Shown here one piece after another: positions 54,511 through 63,674 of a stretch of 64,000 nucleotides of DNA. Made by a program: the position numbers and the translations under genes. Source of the stretch: Halorubrum hochsteinianum (GTDB taxonomy: Archaea > Halobacteriota > Halobacteria > Halobacteriales > Haloferacaceae); NCBI RefSeq assembly GCF_023702125.1, contig NZ_CP098415.1, forward strand, positions 1,116,001-1,180,000, read 5' to 3'. Position 1 is the first letter of the stretch. Each line of letters starts with the position of its first letter. Under the pieces are notes generated by a model. The model was not told where the DNA came from and did no database searches. It was given only the letters and a program-made list of their open reading frames with translations.

Positions 54511-56964
54511 ATGGAACCGAGTTCGCTCTCCGGGCTCCCCGCGGGCGTCGGCGAGGCGCTCGAAGCGGAGGGCGTCGCGGAGCTGTACCCGCCCCAGCAG
54601 GCGGCCGTCGAGGCCGGGGTGCTGGACGGCGAGAGCCTCGTCGCGGCCGTCCCCACCGCGTCCGGCAAGACGCTGATCGCGGAGCTGGCGATGCTCTCCT
54701 CGATCCAGCGGGGCGGCAAGGCGTTATATATCGTTCCGCTGCGCGCGCTCGCCAGCGAGAAGAAGGCCGAGTTCGAGCGCTGGGAGGAGTTCGACGTGAC
54801 GGTCGGGGTTTCGACCGGCAACTACGACTCCGACGGCGAGTGGCTCGCGAGCAGGGACATCATCGTCGCGACCTCGGAGAAGGTCGACTCGCTGATCCGC
54901 AACGGCGCGCCGTGGATCGACGACCTGACCTGCGTCGTCAGCGACGAGGTCCACCTCGTCGACGACTCCCACCGCGGCCCGACCCTCGAAGTCACCCTCG
55001 CGAAGCTCCGCAAGGTGAACCCCGGCCTCCAGACCGTCGCGCTCTCGGCGACGGTCGGCAACGCCGACGTCATCGCCGACTGGCTCGACGCCGAGCTCGT
55101 CGAGTCCGACTGGCGACCCATCGAGCTCCACACCGGCGTCCACTTCGGCAACGCGATCAACTTCGACGACGGGAGCCAGCGCGAGGTCCCGGTCGAGCGC
55201 GGCGAGGACCAGACCGCGGAGCTCGTCGGCGACGCCTTAGACACCGAGGAGGGCGGGCAGGGCGGCTCCTCGCTCGTCTTCGTCAACTCCCGCCGCAACG
55301 CCGAGTCGTCGGCCCGGAAGCTCGGCGAGGTGACGAGCTCCCGGCTCACCGGCGAGGAGCGCGACCGCCTCCGCGAACTGGCCGAGGAGATCCGCGGCGT
55401 CTCCGACACCGACACCTCCGAGGACCTCGCGGACGCGGTCGAGCAGGGGTCGGCGTTCCACCACGCCGGCCTCGCGAGCGAACACCGCAGCCTGATCGAG
55501 GACGCGTTCCGCGACCGCCTGATCAAGTGCGTCTCCGCGACCCCGACCCTCGCCGCCGGGGTCAACACTCCCGCCCGCCGGGTGATCGTCCGCGACTGGC
55601 GGCGCTACGACGGGGAGTTCGGCGGCATGAAACCCCTCGATGTCCTCGAAGTCCACCAGATGTGCGGGCGGGCGGGCCGCCCCGGGCTCGACCCGTACGG
55701 CGAGGCGGTGCTGCTCGCGAACGACGCGGACACGCAGGAGGAGCTGTTCGAGCGGTACGTCTGGGCCGAGGCCGAACCGGTCCGCTCGAAGCTGGCGGCC
55801 GAGCCGGCGCTCCGCACCCACGTCCTCGCGACGATCGCCTCGGGCTTTGCCGCCACCCGCGAGGGGCTCCTGTCGTTCCTCGACAACACGCTCTACGCGA
55901 CACAGACCGACGACGAGGGCCGCCTCGCCGCGGTCACCGACACCGTCTTGGACTACCTCGAAGTCAACGGCTTCGTCGAGCGCGACCGCGACGGCGGGGC
56001 GGAGGGCCTCGCCGCGACCGGGATCGGCCACACCGTCTCGCGGCTCTACCTCGACCCGATGAGCGCGGCGGAGATCCTCGACGGCCTCCGCACCGTCGCG
56101 GACGGCGACGCCGACGACGCCGCCGCGGACGCCGAGTTCGTCCCGGCGGACGAGGCCGGCGCGGACCCCGACGCCGACAGTCCGGGCTTCACCACGTACA
56201 CCCGCGGGGACGCCGAGGAGACCGATGGCGACGCCGATCGGCCTGACTCGGGTAACGACGAGCGCCCCGCGGTCACGCCGCTCGGGCTCTATCACCTCGT
56301 CAGCCGGACTCCCGACACCTACGAGCTGTACCTCAAGTCCGGCGACCGCGAGGAGTACACCGAGGTCTGCTACGAGCGCGAGACGGAGTTCCTCGGCGAC
56401 GTGCCCTCCGAGTACGAGGACGTGCGGTTCGAGGACTGGCTCGCCGCGCTGAAGACGGCCCGCCTGCTGGAGGACTGGGCGAACGAGGTGGACGAGGACC
56501 GGATCGCGGAGCGCTACGGCGTCGGTCCCGGCGACATCCGCGGCAAGGTTGACACCGCCGAGTGGCTCCTCCGGGCGGCGGAGACGCTCGCGCGCGACGT
56601 CGAGGGGATCGACGGCGACGTGGTCGTTCAGGTGCGCGAGGCGCGCAAGCGGCTGGAGTACGGGGTCCGCGAGGAGCTGCTCGACCTCGCCGGCGTCCGC
56701 AACGTCGGTCGCAAGCGCGCCCGCCGCCTCTACGAGGCCGGCATCGAGAGCCGCGCCGACCTCCGCGAGGCGGACAAGGCGGTCGTGCTCGGCGCGCTCC
56801 GCGGCCGCGAGCGCACCGCCGAGCGGATCTTGGAGAACGCCGGCCGCGAGGACCCCTCGCTCGACGGCGTCGACCCCGACAGCTCCGCCTCCGCGGCGGC
56901 GACCGCGGGCGCGGACGCCGACGGCGACGGCGACGGACAGGCCAGCCTGGGTGATTTCGGATGA
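54511..56964 (+). CDS. hel308: Hel308 ATP-dependent DNA helicase
   Basis: An 817-residue superfamily 2 helicase. Walker A is [10 protein letters not shown] (residues 45-54), the DExH box is [11 protein letters not shown] near 145, SATVGN is motif III, and [19 protein letters not shown] and [17 protein letters not shown] are motifs V and VI. The C-terminal ratchet and helix-hairpin-helix ([29 protein letters not shown]) follow. An acidic insert near residues 525-585 is haloarchaeal. It unwinds stalled forks in repair. It overlaps cgi121 by 4 bp. Confidence 0.95.
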   Translation: MEPSSLSGLPAGVGEALEAEGVAELYPPQQAAVEAGVLDGESLVAAVPTASGKTLIAELAMLSSIQRGGKALYIVPLRALASEKKAEFERWEEFDVTVGVSTGNYDSDGEWLASRDIIVATSEKVDSLIRNGAPWIDDLTCVVSDEVHLVDDSHRGPTLEVTLAKLRKVNPGLQTVALSATVGNADVIADWLDAELVESDWRPIELHTGVHFGNAINFDDGSQREVPVERGEDQTAELVGDALDTEEGGQGGSSLVFVNSRRNAESSARKLGEVTSSRLTGEERDRLRELAEEIRGVSDTDTSEDLADAVEQGSAFHHAGLASEHRSLIEDAFRDRLIKCVSATPTLAAGVNTPARRVIVRDWRRYDGEFGGMKPLDVLEVHQMCGRAGRPGLDPYGEAVLLANDADTQEELFERYVWAEAEPVRSKLAAEPALRTHVLATIASGFAATREGLLSFLDNTLYATQTDDEGRLAAVTDTVLDYLEVNGFVERDRDGGAEGLAATGIGHTVSRLYLDPMSAAEILDGLRTVADGDADDAAADAEFVPADEAGADPDADSPGFTTYTRGDAEETDGDADRPDSGNDERPAVTPLGLYHLVSRTPDTYELYLKSGDREEYTEVCYERETEFLGDVPSEYEDVRFEDWLAALKTARLLEDWANEVDEDRIAERYGVGPGDIRGKVDTAEWLLRAAETLARDVEGIDGDVVVQVREARKRLEYGVREELLDLAGVRNVGRKRARRLYEAGIESRADLREADKAVVLGALRGRERTAERILENAGREDPSLDGVDPDSSASAAATAGADADGDGDGQASLGDFG

Positions 56965-57557
56965 CCGACTCCGCGGTCGAGGCCGCGGGGGAGCCGGCAG
57001 CGCCCCCCGACCCCGCCGTCGGTCTCGTCGCCGGGACGTTCGCGGTCCCCGACCTCGACGCGTTCCTCGCCGACCTCGACGAAATCGCCGCGAAGACCGG
57101 CGCGGTGGTGCAGGCGTTCGACGCCGACCGCGTCGTCTCGCCCGCGCATCTCCGGGCGGCGACCCGGCTCGCGGCCCGGTCGATCGCCCGCGGCGAGGCG
57201 GTCGCCCGCGACCCCGGCGTCGAGATACTGCTGTACGCGGCCGGCCGCAGGCAGATCGACCGCGCGCTCGACCTCGGCGTCTCGGAGGGCGAGCGCGCCG
57301 CGATCGTCCTCGCCGCCGACTTCGGCGACGTCCCCGGCGTCGACCGCCCGCCCGCGGACGTGGACGAAGCCGTCGAGCGGATTCGCGGACTCGCCGCCGA
57401 GGGGACCAGCGAGTTCGGCGGGAGCCGGAACCCCGCGCTCGACGAGGACCGCGTCCGCGAGTTCTACGGCGTCACGGACCGCGAACTCGCCGCGACGACC
57501 GGCGACCTGACGGACGTCGTGCGCGAGCGCGTCGCGCTGCTCGACGTCGAGAAGTGA
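56961..57557 (+). CDS. cgi121: KEOPS complex subunit Cgi121
   Basis: A 198-residue protein overlapping hel308 (ATGA). [55 protein letters not shown] is the Cgi121 core; [16 protein letters not shown] precedes a helical C-terminus. Cgi121 binds the tRNA CCA end and supports Kae1/Bud32 in t6A synthesis. The hel308-cgi121 pair is common in haloarchaea. The tail [13 protein letters not shown] is conserved. Confidence 0.92.
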   Translation: MTDSAVEAAGEPAAPPDPAVGLVAGTFAVPDLDAFLADLDEIAAKTGAVVQAFDADRVVSPAHLRAATRLAARSIARGEAVARDPGVEILLYAAGRRQIDRALDLGVSEGERAAIVLAADFGDVPGVDRPPADVDEAVERIRGLAAEGTSEFGGSRNPALDEDRVREFYGVTDRELAATTGDLTDVVRERVALLDVEK

Positions 57558-57563
57558 TCGCAC

Positions 57564-57627
57564 ACCCCTTCGTTTCGACTGGAAACCGACTGACGGAGGC
57601 CTCTCTCGGTTCCAGTCGAAATGAGGG
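57564..57627. promoter_or_regulatory. inverted pair of ORB-type boxes
   Basis: Two boxes face each other: acccctt then cgtttcgactggaaac on the left (57564-57586), and cggttccagtcgaaatgaggg (57607-57627), inverted with mismatches. The left one matches the archaeal ORB pattern (reversed: tttccagtcgaaacgaagggg). It lies between cgi121 and tRNA-Gln, about 21 kb from the origin. As a palindrome it could also form a terminator-like hairpin. Confidence 0.6.
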
Positions 57628-57638
57628 TACCGCAGAAG

Positions 57639-57711
57639 TAGTCCATCCTGGATTCGAACCAGGGTCGTTGCCCCCAGAAGGCAACAGGATTGGCCACTAC
57701 CCCAATGGACT
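57639..57711 (-). tRNA. tRNA-Gln (CTG anticodon)
   Basis: A 73-nt tRNA. Acceptor arms AGTCCAT and ATGGACT, anticodon loop TTCTGGG with CTG, and T arm CCTGGTTCGAATCCAGG. No CCA encoded. A TATA-like cgcttacaaag lies about 30 bp upstream, so it is probably transcribed alone. Confidence 0.95.
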
Positions 57712-57863
57712 GCGCACTCATGAATAACCCACACGTCTTTGTAAGCGTTGCGCGTTGCGACCGCCGTGCGACTCGGTGACGCCCCTCCGCGGTCGACCCG
57801 CTTTCGGATCGCGTTCGTGCGCATATCGACGCGCTTTACACGACTCAATCCGCACGAAGCTGT

Positions 57864-58457
57864 ATGTACGTCGGACGATTTGTCGTCGTCGCGCCCGGAA
57901 TCGGCGGCTACCGCGTCTCCTCGCGCTCGTTCCCGAACCGCCGCGTCACCGACCGCGACGGGACGCTCACCGTCGGCCCGACCCCGGACGCGCCCGAGAC
58001 GGACAACCCGTACGTCTCGTACAACTGCGCCCGCGCGGTCGAGACCCCGACCGGGGAGGCGCTCGCGGTCCTCGGCAACGGCTCGCACGTCGACCCGATC
58101 GCGGAGAAACTGGAACTGGGCTACCCCGCCCGCGACGCGCTCGCGACCCCGCTGCTCGCGCTCGACTTCGAGAAGGACGACTACGACACGCCCCGCGTCG
58201 CCGGCGTCGTCGGCGCGGAGTCGGCGACGATCGGCGTCGTCCGCCGCGACGCGCTGCTCGTCGAGGCCGTCGAGGAGCCGACCGTCGTCGCGACCTACGA
58301 GACGGATTCCCCCGAGCCGTACGACCTGACCGCGACCGACGCCGACGGCGTCGCGACCGAACTGCTCGGAGCCGACCTCGAACACCCCGTCTGCGCCGCC
58401 GGCGCGACCGTCGACGACGACGGCGTCGCGCTCGCGTTCGACAACGGCGGCGACTGA
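57864..58457 (+). CDS. purO: IMP cyclohydrolase, archaeal type (PurO)
   Basis: A 197-residue protein starting [42 protein letters not shown]. The [43 protein letters not shown] and [16 protein letters not shown] blocks are those of the archaeal IMP cyclohydrolase that closes the purine ring, replacing the PurH domain. Single gene; S9 peptidase follows 96 bp later. Upstream 57712-57863 holds promoters for this gene and tRNA-Gln. Confidence 0.93.
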   Translation: MYVGRFVVVAPGIGGYRVSSRSFPNRRVTDRDGTLTVGPTPDAPETDNPYVSYNCARAVETPTGEALAVLGNGSHVDPIAEKLELGYPARDALATPLLALDFEKDDYDTPRVAGVVGAESATIGVVRRDALLVEAVEEPTVVATYETDSPEPYDLTATDADGVATELLGADLEHPVCAAGATVDDDGVALAFDNGGD

Positions 58458-58553
58458 GCGGTCGCGGCTCGCCGCTCCGGCCGCCGACCGGTTCGTCGCC
58501 GCCCGCTTTTCCGGCTCCCGACGCCTTTTGGCTCCCCCGTCCGAGTGACGCCC

Positions 58554-60656
58554 ATGGAGCGCGTCACCGCGGCCGACTACCACGACCTCGCGGTCCCGTC
58601 CGACCCCCGGATCTCGCCGGACGGCGACCGCGTCGCCTTCGTGCGCCGACAGCCGAACGACGACGACAGCTACGAGACCACCATCTATCTCGTCGACGTC
58701 GCCGGCGAGGACGACCCGCGGCGGCTCACCCTCCCGGAGGGCTCGGACGCCGAACCGCGTTGGAGCCCCTCCGGTGACCGGATCGCGTTCACCTCCACCC
58801 GGGGCGCGGCCGACGACCGCCAGCAGCTGTGGGTCCTCCCGGTCGACGGGGGGGAGGCGCGCCGCCTCACCGACGTGGTCGGCGGCGTCTCGCAGATCGC
58901 GTGGTCGCCCGACGGCGAGCGGATCGCGTTCGTCCAGTCGGTGACGGCCGACGACCGCGAGGCCGATCGCGACCTCGCCGTGCCGGCCGACTACGAGCCC
59001 GACGAGCACCCCGACCCGCGCGTCATCGACCGGACCGTCTACCGGTCCATGGAGCGCTACTTCGACGGTCGCCGACCGGGCGTGTACGTCGTCGACGCGG
59101 ACGCGACCGTGGGGGGCGTCACCGACCCCGACCCGGCCGAGTCGGGGGCGGTCGCGCGCGTCACCGACCGCGACGCCGACTTCGCCGCCCCGTCGTGGGG
59201 CGACGCCGACACGCTGTACTACACCGAGGCCGTCGGCGACGACCCCGACGACTCCGTCGAGATCGCGATCCGCGCGCGCGACTTCGCGTCCGGCGACGAC
59301 GATCGCGTCCACACGACGACCGGCTGGGGGGCCGACCTCGCGGCGACCGGCGACGGCCGCGTCGCGTTCACCCACGCGGAGCCGGATCAGGTGTCGATGC
59401 AGCCGACCGACCTCCGCGTGCTCGACGCCCAGTCCGGCGCGGTCACCGACCTCACCGGCGACCTCGACCGCGGGCTGGGTCGCGGGACGATGCCGCAGTG
59501 GGGCCCGGACGGCGAGACGCTGTACTTCGCGACGCCCGACGAGGGGAAGACCGCCCTCTGGCACGTCCCCGCGGACGGGAGCGCCGACCCCGAGCGCCTC
59601 CTCCGCCCGGGGACGGTCTCGGGCGCGGCCGTCGGCGGCGAGGCCGACGCCGGCCCCGACTCCGTGACCGTCGCGTTCGCCGCCAGCGAGTGGGACCACC
59701 CGGGCGACGCGTTCGCCTACGACGCCGCGGCCGACGAGACGACTCGCCTGACCGAACTCAACGCCAACTACCTCGCCGAGCGGGCGGTCGGCGAGCCGGA
59801 GGAGATCCGGTTCGAGTCCGACGGCGTCGAGGTTCAGGGGTGGCTGCTGACGCCCCCGGAATCCGCCGACGCCGACGAGCCGTACCCGCTCGCGGTCGAG
59901 ATCCACGGCGGCCCGCACGCGATGTGGTCGACGTCGGGGACGATGTGGCACGAGTTCCAGACGCTCGCGGCCCGCGGCTACGCCGTCTTCTGGTCGAACC
60001 CCCGCGGCTCGACCGGCTACGGCGAGGAGTTCATGCAGGCCATCGAGCGCGACTGGGGCGCGGTCACCACCCGCGACGTGATGGCGGGCGTCGAGACGGT
60101 CGCCGACCGCCCCGAGGTCGACGCGTCGAACGCGTTCGTCACCGGCGGCTCCTTCGGGGGGTTCATGACCGGATGGATCGTCGGCCAGACGGACTACTTC
60201 GACGCGGCGGTCTCCCAGCGCGGCGTCTACGACCTCACCGGCTTCTACGGCTCGACCGACGCGGCCTACAAGCTCGTCGAGGGCGACTTCGACACGGTCC
60301 CGTCCGAGGAGCCCGAGTGGCTCTGGGAGCAGTCGCCGACCGGCCACGCCGACGCGGTCGACACGCCGACCCTCCTGATCCACTCCGAGGACGACACGCG
60401 GACACCGATCTGTACGGCGGAGCTGTACCACCGGATCCTCCGGAAGAACGGCGTCGACACGCGGTTCGTCCGGTACCCGCGCGAGGGCCACGAGCTGTCC
60501 CGGTCCGGCGAGCCGGCCCACGTCGTCGACCGCATCGAGCGGATCGCCCGCTGGTTCGACGGCTACTCCGACCACCACGACGCCGAGCGCGCGCTCGACC
60601 GCCCCGAGGACGACGGGCTGACCGCGGGCGAGGAGTCGGACGAAGCGGAGGAGTAG
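58554..60656 (+). CDS. S9 family prolyl-oligopeptidase-type peptidase
   Basis: A 700-residue cytoplasmic serine peptidase starting MERVTAADYHDLAVPSDPRISPDGDRVAFVRRQ. The N-terminal half is a WD/TolB-like propeller (SPDGERIAFVQS, RWSPSGDRIAF); the C-terminal alpha/beta hydrolase has GGSFGGFMTGW (nucleophile Ser), HSEDDTRTP (Asp) and REGHELS (His). This is the acylaminoacyl-peptidase/DPP branch. A four-helix-free acidic tail has two EEGSDEAEE-like blocks. Likely degrades short peptides. It is convergent with the TrmB-like gene. Confidence 0.95.
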   Translation: MERVTAADYHDLAVPSDPRISPDGDRVAFVRRQPNDDDSYETTIYLVDVAGEDDPRRLTLPEGSDAEPRWSPSGDRIAFTSTRGAADDRQQLWVLPVDGGEARRLTDVVGGVSQIAWSPDGERIAFVQSVTADDREADRDLAVPADYEPDEHPDPRVIDRTVYRSMERYFDGRRPGVYVVDADATVGGVTDPDPAESGAVARVTDRDADFAAPSWGDADTLYYTEAVGDDPDDSVEIAIRARDFASGDDDRVHTTTGWGADLAATGDGRVAFTHAEPDQVSMQPTDLRVLDAQSGAVTDLTGDLDRGLGRGTMPQWGPDGETLYFATPDEGKTALWHVPADGSADPERLLRPGTVSGAAVGGEADAGPDSVTVAFAASEWDHPGDAFAYDAAADETTRLTELNANYLAERAVGEPEEIRFESDGVEVQGWLLTPPESADADEPYPLAVEIHGGPHAMWSTSGTMWHEFQTLAARGYAVFWSNPRGSTGYGEEFMQAIERDWGAVTTRDVMAGVETVADRPEVDASNAFVTGGSFGGFMTGWIVGQTDYFDAAVSQRGVYDLTGFYGSTDAAYKLVEGDFDTVPSEEPEWLWEQSPTGHADAVDTPTLLIHSEDDTRTPICTAELYHRILRKNGVDTRFVRYPREGHELSRSGEPAHVVDRIERIARWFDGYSDHHDAERALDRPEDDGLTAGEESDEAEE

Positions 60657-60700
60657 GAGTCGGACGAAGCGGAGGAATAGACGGTCGCGTCGGCCCCGGC

Positions 60701-61075
60701 TCAGCGCTCGTCGGGATTGAACCCGTCGATGGCGTCGTGGACGTCCGCGACCCACTCGTCCAAGGCGTCGTGGAGCCGCCGCTTGGCCTCCGGTACCGGG
60801 ATCGCGGTGTACTGGTAGACGTATCCGCCGGAGTCGAGCAGCCGCCGGCGGCGCTCGACGAGCCCCTTCTCCCGGAGCGTCGACAGCGACCGGTTCACGT
60901 TCGACCGGTCCCGGTCGAGGGCGTCGGCGAGCTCCGAGACGGTGCTGCCGGGGTTGTCGAGCAGCGTCAGGTACGCCCGGCTCTCGTGGTCGCGCACGCC
61001 GAAGACGCAGGAGAGGACGTGTTCGAACGAGGGGGACCGGTCGCCGACGAGGTCCTCGATTTCGGGGTCGCTCAT
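60701..61075 (-). CDS. TrmB-like HTH regulator
   Basis: A 124-residue protein. A winged helix (EHVLSCVFGVRDHESRAYLTLLDNPGSTVSELADALDRDRSNVNRSLSTLREKGLVERRRRLLDSGGYVYQYTAIP) makes up most of it. This matches short TrmB/MarR-like haloarchaeal regulators without the sugar-binding domain. Start ATG 61075. It is followed upstream by three more small minus-strand genes, each with its own spacing, so operon links are unclear. Confidence 0.85.
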   Translation of the reverse strand: MSDPEIEDLVGDRSPSFEHVLSCVFGVRDHESRAYLTLLDNPGSTVSELADALDRDRSNVNRSLSTLREKGLVERRRRLLDSGGYVYQYTAIPVPEAKRRLHDALDEWVADVHDAIDGFNPDER

Positions 61076-61130
61076 GCCGCCCGGTTCGCACGCGCCGAGG
61101 TTAAATGTCGGTTTCTCGGCGACGAGAGCC

Positions 61131-61370
61131 TCACTCCTCGGCCGCGTATCCCATCTGGTCGATACAGCCCCGCATGTCCGACTCCGCGGCGTGTCGGTGA
61201 AGGTTCGTCGGCGTGTCGCAGTGGTAGGTCTCCCCGTCGTACCGGAGCGCGACCTCGTGGCTGGCCCCGGCGACCTCGACGTCGACGAGGATCCGCCGGC
61301 CGTCGTTGAGTTCGTCGATGAGTTCGTCGGCGGACAGCTCCCCCGCCTCGACCCGGAGTACCTCGCTCAT
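61131..61370 (-). CDS. uncharacterised haloarchaeal protein, 79 aa
   Basis: The protein MSEVLRVEAGELSADELIDELNDGRRILVDVEVAGASHEVALRYDGETYHCDTPTNLHRHAAESDMRGCIDQMGY has a beta-rich middle and a pair of Cys residues (HCDTP and RGCID). It starts at ATG 61370. Not a family I can name, but the codon bias supports a real gene. Function unknown. Confidence 0.75.
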   Translation of the reverse strand: MSEVLRVEAGELSADELIDELNDGRRILVDVEVAGASHEVALRYDGETYHCDTPTNLHRHAAESDMRGCIDQMGYAAEE

Positions 61371-61433
61371 GCGTTCGTATCCGCGGTCGGCGAGTTAAAA
61401 TCGACCGATATCGCTCGGCGCGGAGCGCGCCGG

Positions 61434-62120
61434 TCACGTCGTCGTCGAGTCCGGGCCGCCCTCCTCCGCCGGCGGCTCGACTCCCTCGGCGGCGGCGACG
61501 TCCTCGGTCCGCTTCTCGGTGTCGACGTGCCAGCGGTCTATCTCCGACTCGTAGTCGCCGAGCACGTCAGACACCTCGGCTTTCAGCTCGTCGTCGTTGA
61601 CGTTCACCTCGAAGACGAACGTCTCGCCGTCCTCCGCGCGGGCGACCTCCTGGATGTTGGCGCTGACGAGTTCGTTGTCGAAGTAGTACGGGGCCATCTG
61701 GGTCATCACGTTGCGGTAGACGGCGTCCTCGACCTTCCTGAGCGCCTTCCGGCTGGCGGAGTCGGCCGCGCGGGCGACGTGTTCGATCGACTCGCCCCAG
61801 CGCTCGCGGGCGCTCTCGGTGTCGTTCTCCTCGACCTTCTCGTAGGACTCGGTGAGCTTCTCTCCGGCCGTCTGGAGGTCGTCGCCGGGGGATTTCCCCG
61901 CGCGCTCGCCTTTCCCCTCGTCGACGGACGCCTGCGCCGCGGTCTTCTCCGAGACGTCCTCGTCGATGCGCTCGTGGGTCTTGGGTCGCCACTCGTCGAA
62001 CTCGTAGTAGGCGTCGCCGTCGACGCCCACCTCCCGGAGCGCCAACGCGATCCGCTCGCCGTGTTCGACGACGTCGCCCCAGTCTCCGCGCACCTTGAAG
62101 CCGGAGATGCTCTCTTCCAT
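61434..62120 (-). CDS. DUF5828-like coiled protein
   Basis: A 228-residue protein (MEESISGFKVRGDWGDVVEHGERIALALREVGVDGDAYYEFDEWRPKTHERI) with a charged helical middle and the conserved VEDAVYRNVMTQMAPYYFDNELVSANIQEVARAEDGETFVFEVNVNDDELKAEVSDVLGDYESEIDRWHV block. It matches a haloarchaeal family I recall as DUF5828. Acidic tail. Start ATG 62120, with a TATA-like tttatacgcg upstream. No known activity. Confidence 0.8.
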   Translation of the reverse strand: MEESISGFKVRGDWGDVVEHGERIALALREVGVDGDAYYEFDEWRPKTHERIDEDVSEKTAAQASVDEGKGERAGKSPGDDLQTAGEKLTESYEKVEENDTESARERWGESIEHVARAADSASRKALRKVEDAVYRNVMTQMAPYYFDNELVSANIQEVARAEDGETFVFEVNVNDDELKAEVSDVLGDYESEIDRWHVDTEKRTEDVAAAEGVEPPAEEGGPDSTTT

Positions 62121-62182
62121 CGATTGAACTCGTTACGGAACGGACGCGTATAAATCTCTTTGACCCGACGCGAGCCCGGCCG

Positions 62183-62446
62183 CTACTTCCCGTACCCGAT
62201 CCGGCGGCCGATCTCGTCGACCCGCCGCTTGAGGTCGCCGAGGACGCCGGCGGGCGAGACCCGACGGAGCGACGACTCGTCCACCTCGATCCGCCCGTCG
62301 GCGAACGGGTCGCGCTCGGCGCGCTCCTCCGGGGACTGGTCGTTCGCCACCGCCCCGACCACGGTCGACATCGAACAGCGGCCGCACGCCTCCGCCGTGA
62401 TCTCGGCGTCGACCGGCTCCGGGGTGCGCGACTCGTCGTCTGACAT
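62183..62446 (-). CDS. uncharacterised haloarchaeal protein with a Cys pair, 87 aa
   Basis: The product starts MSDDESRTPEPVDAEITAEACGRCSMSTVVGAVANDQ and ends VSPAGVLGDLKRRVDEIGRRIGYGK. A single CxxC pair (ACGRC) could bind metal in a dimer. The rest is acidic with a basic C-terminal helix. Start ATG 62446. Not a family I can name. Confidence 0.7.
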   Translation of the reverse strand: MSDDESRTPEPVDAEITAEACGRCSMSTVVGAVANDQSPEERAERDPFADGRIEVDESSLRRVSPAGVLGDLKRRVDEIGRRIGYGK

Positions 62447-62572
62447 GGCTTCTCATCCCACGATAGGCGGTTCCCGCACTTAAATCCGCGCCCCGCCGCT
62501 TCGGATCGGGATGCTCGCGCGGTGCGGCCCGGTTCCCGACGCGCTTTTACTGACTCCGCGGAATGCGTTCCC

Positions 62573-62953
62573 ATGGGATACCGCGTCGTCGACGTCGACT
62601 CGGTCGAACCGGAGTCGGACCGCCCCAGCGAGTGCCGGAAACTTGCGGAACCGGGGGGACTCGACGCCGCGGCGATCAACCGGTTCCGCGCCGAGCCCGG
62701 CGAGCAGCTCCCCTTGGCGTACCACTACCACGAGACCCAACAGGAGGCGTTCTACGTCCTCGACGGGACGCTCGCGGTCGAGACGCCCGACCGGACGTAC
62801 GAGGTGGCGACCGACGACCTGTTCGTGGTCGACCCCGAGAGCCCGCAGCGCGCGTACAACCCCGCGGAGGCGGACGGACCGGTGACCGTGCTGGCGGTCG
62901 GCGCGCCGCCCGCGTCCGGCGACGCCGTCGCGTACGACCCGGACGATGAGTGA
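62573..62953 (+). CDS. cupin domain protein
   Basis: A 126-residue single-domain cupin. The metal-site pattern is LPLAYHYHETQQEAFYVLDGTLAVETPD (His-x-His...Glu) and the second strand block FVVDPESPQRAYNPAEADGPVTVLAV has no strong second His. Start ATG 62573 (MGYRVVDVDSVEPESDRPSECRKL). Its stop overlaps the next gene by 8 bp. Role: an unknown small-molecule binder or enzyme. Confidence 0.88.
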   Translation: MGYRVVDVDSVEPESDRPSECRKLAEPGGLDAAAINRFRAEPGEQLPLAYHYHETQQEAFYVLDGTLAVETPDRTYEVATDDLFVVDPESPQRAYNPAEADGPVTVLAVGAPPASGDAVAYDPDDE

Positions 62954-63632
62954 CCGCGCGGCGTCGGACGAGCGCTCCGGCCCGGGCGGGGAGCCGGGGA
63001 CGGAGGGGACCGCCGAGCCGGGCGAGGGCCCCCGCCGCGACCCCGAGGAGCTGCCGGCGGAGATCCGCGAGTCGGTGCCGGACTACGACGACGAGTACCT
63101 CGACCGGGTCTCGGACCGGCTCATGTACAGCTACGACCTCGACCGCGACGTGGCCGTCGACGGCGAGCGCTTCGAGCTGTACGCGGAGATGCGCGTCCGC
63201 AACCAGAAGCAGTTCCTCCACCCCGTCCTGAGCTATGCGGACCACGACATGCGCGAGTACGTGTTCGCCGGCCGAGTCTCGCGGCCGCGCGTCGGCGATC
63301 TCGAACGACTCGTCGAGTTCGCCCACGGCGTCGCCGACGACCGCGTCGACGGCCACGAGGAGCACTACGAGAGCGACATCACCGTCGTCCTCGTCGCCGA
63401 CGAGCTCCCGGACGACGTGGTCGACTTCGTCGAGGGGTTCCGAGACCGCACTCTCCTGAAGTTCGGCTACTACGGGCACTACGAGGTGAACTTGGTCGTC
63501 GTCGCGCCCGAGCGCGAGTCGCTCGCCGCGAGCGAGCGCGCCGACACCGCCGCCGCCTTCCGCCTGTGGGAGCCGGTCGACGAGCCGGACGAGGGGTTCT
63601 TCTCGCGGGTCGCGAAGTGGTTCTGGCGCTGA
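62946..63632 (+). CDS. uncharacterised haloarchaeal protein, 228 aa
   Basis: After a ~50-residue acidic disordered leader, the protein has VPDYDDEYLDRVSDRLMYSYDLDRDVAVDGERFELYAEMRVRNQKQFLHPVLSYADHDMREYVFAGRVSRPRVGDLERLVEFAHGVAD and a C-terminal membrane-surface-like helix (FFSRVAKWFWR). Start ATG 62946 overlaps the cupin gene. No family name is certain; it looks like an alpha/beta domain conserved in haloarchaea. Amphipathic end may touch the membrane. Confidence 0.78.
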   Translation: MSDRAASDERSGPGGEPGTEGTAEPGEGPRRDPEELPAEIRESVPDYDDEYLDRVSDRLMYSYDLDRDVAVDGERFELYAEMRVRNQKQFLHPVLSYADHDMREYVFAGRVSRPRVGDLERLVEFAHGVADDRVDGHEEHYESDITVVLVADELPDDVVDFVEGFRDRTLLKFGYYGHYEVNLVVVAPERESLAASERADTAAAFRLWEPVDEPDEGFFSRVAKWFWR

Positions 63633-63674
63633 CCGCCCTGAGATAAAAAACGAAAACGCCGCGACTGCGAGTTT

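Noticed and set aside
57564-57627. A second replication origin at the head-to-head boxes
   Set aside because: There is no AT-rich unwinding segment and no initiator gene nearby.
56730-61091. A minus-strand open frame of about 1450 codons over hel308, cgi121, purO and the S9 peptidase
   Set aside because: It is antisense to well-supported genes. High GC removes stop codons, and its product is a low-complexity Arg/Val/Gly sequence without any family motif.
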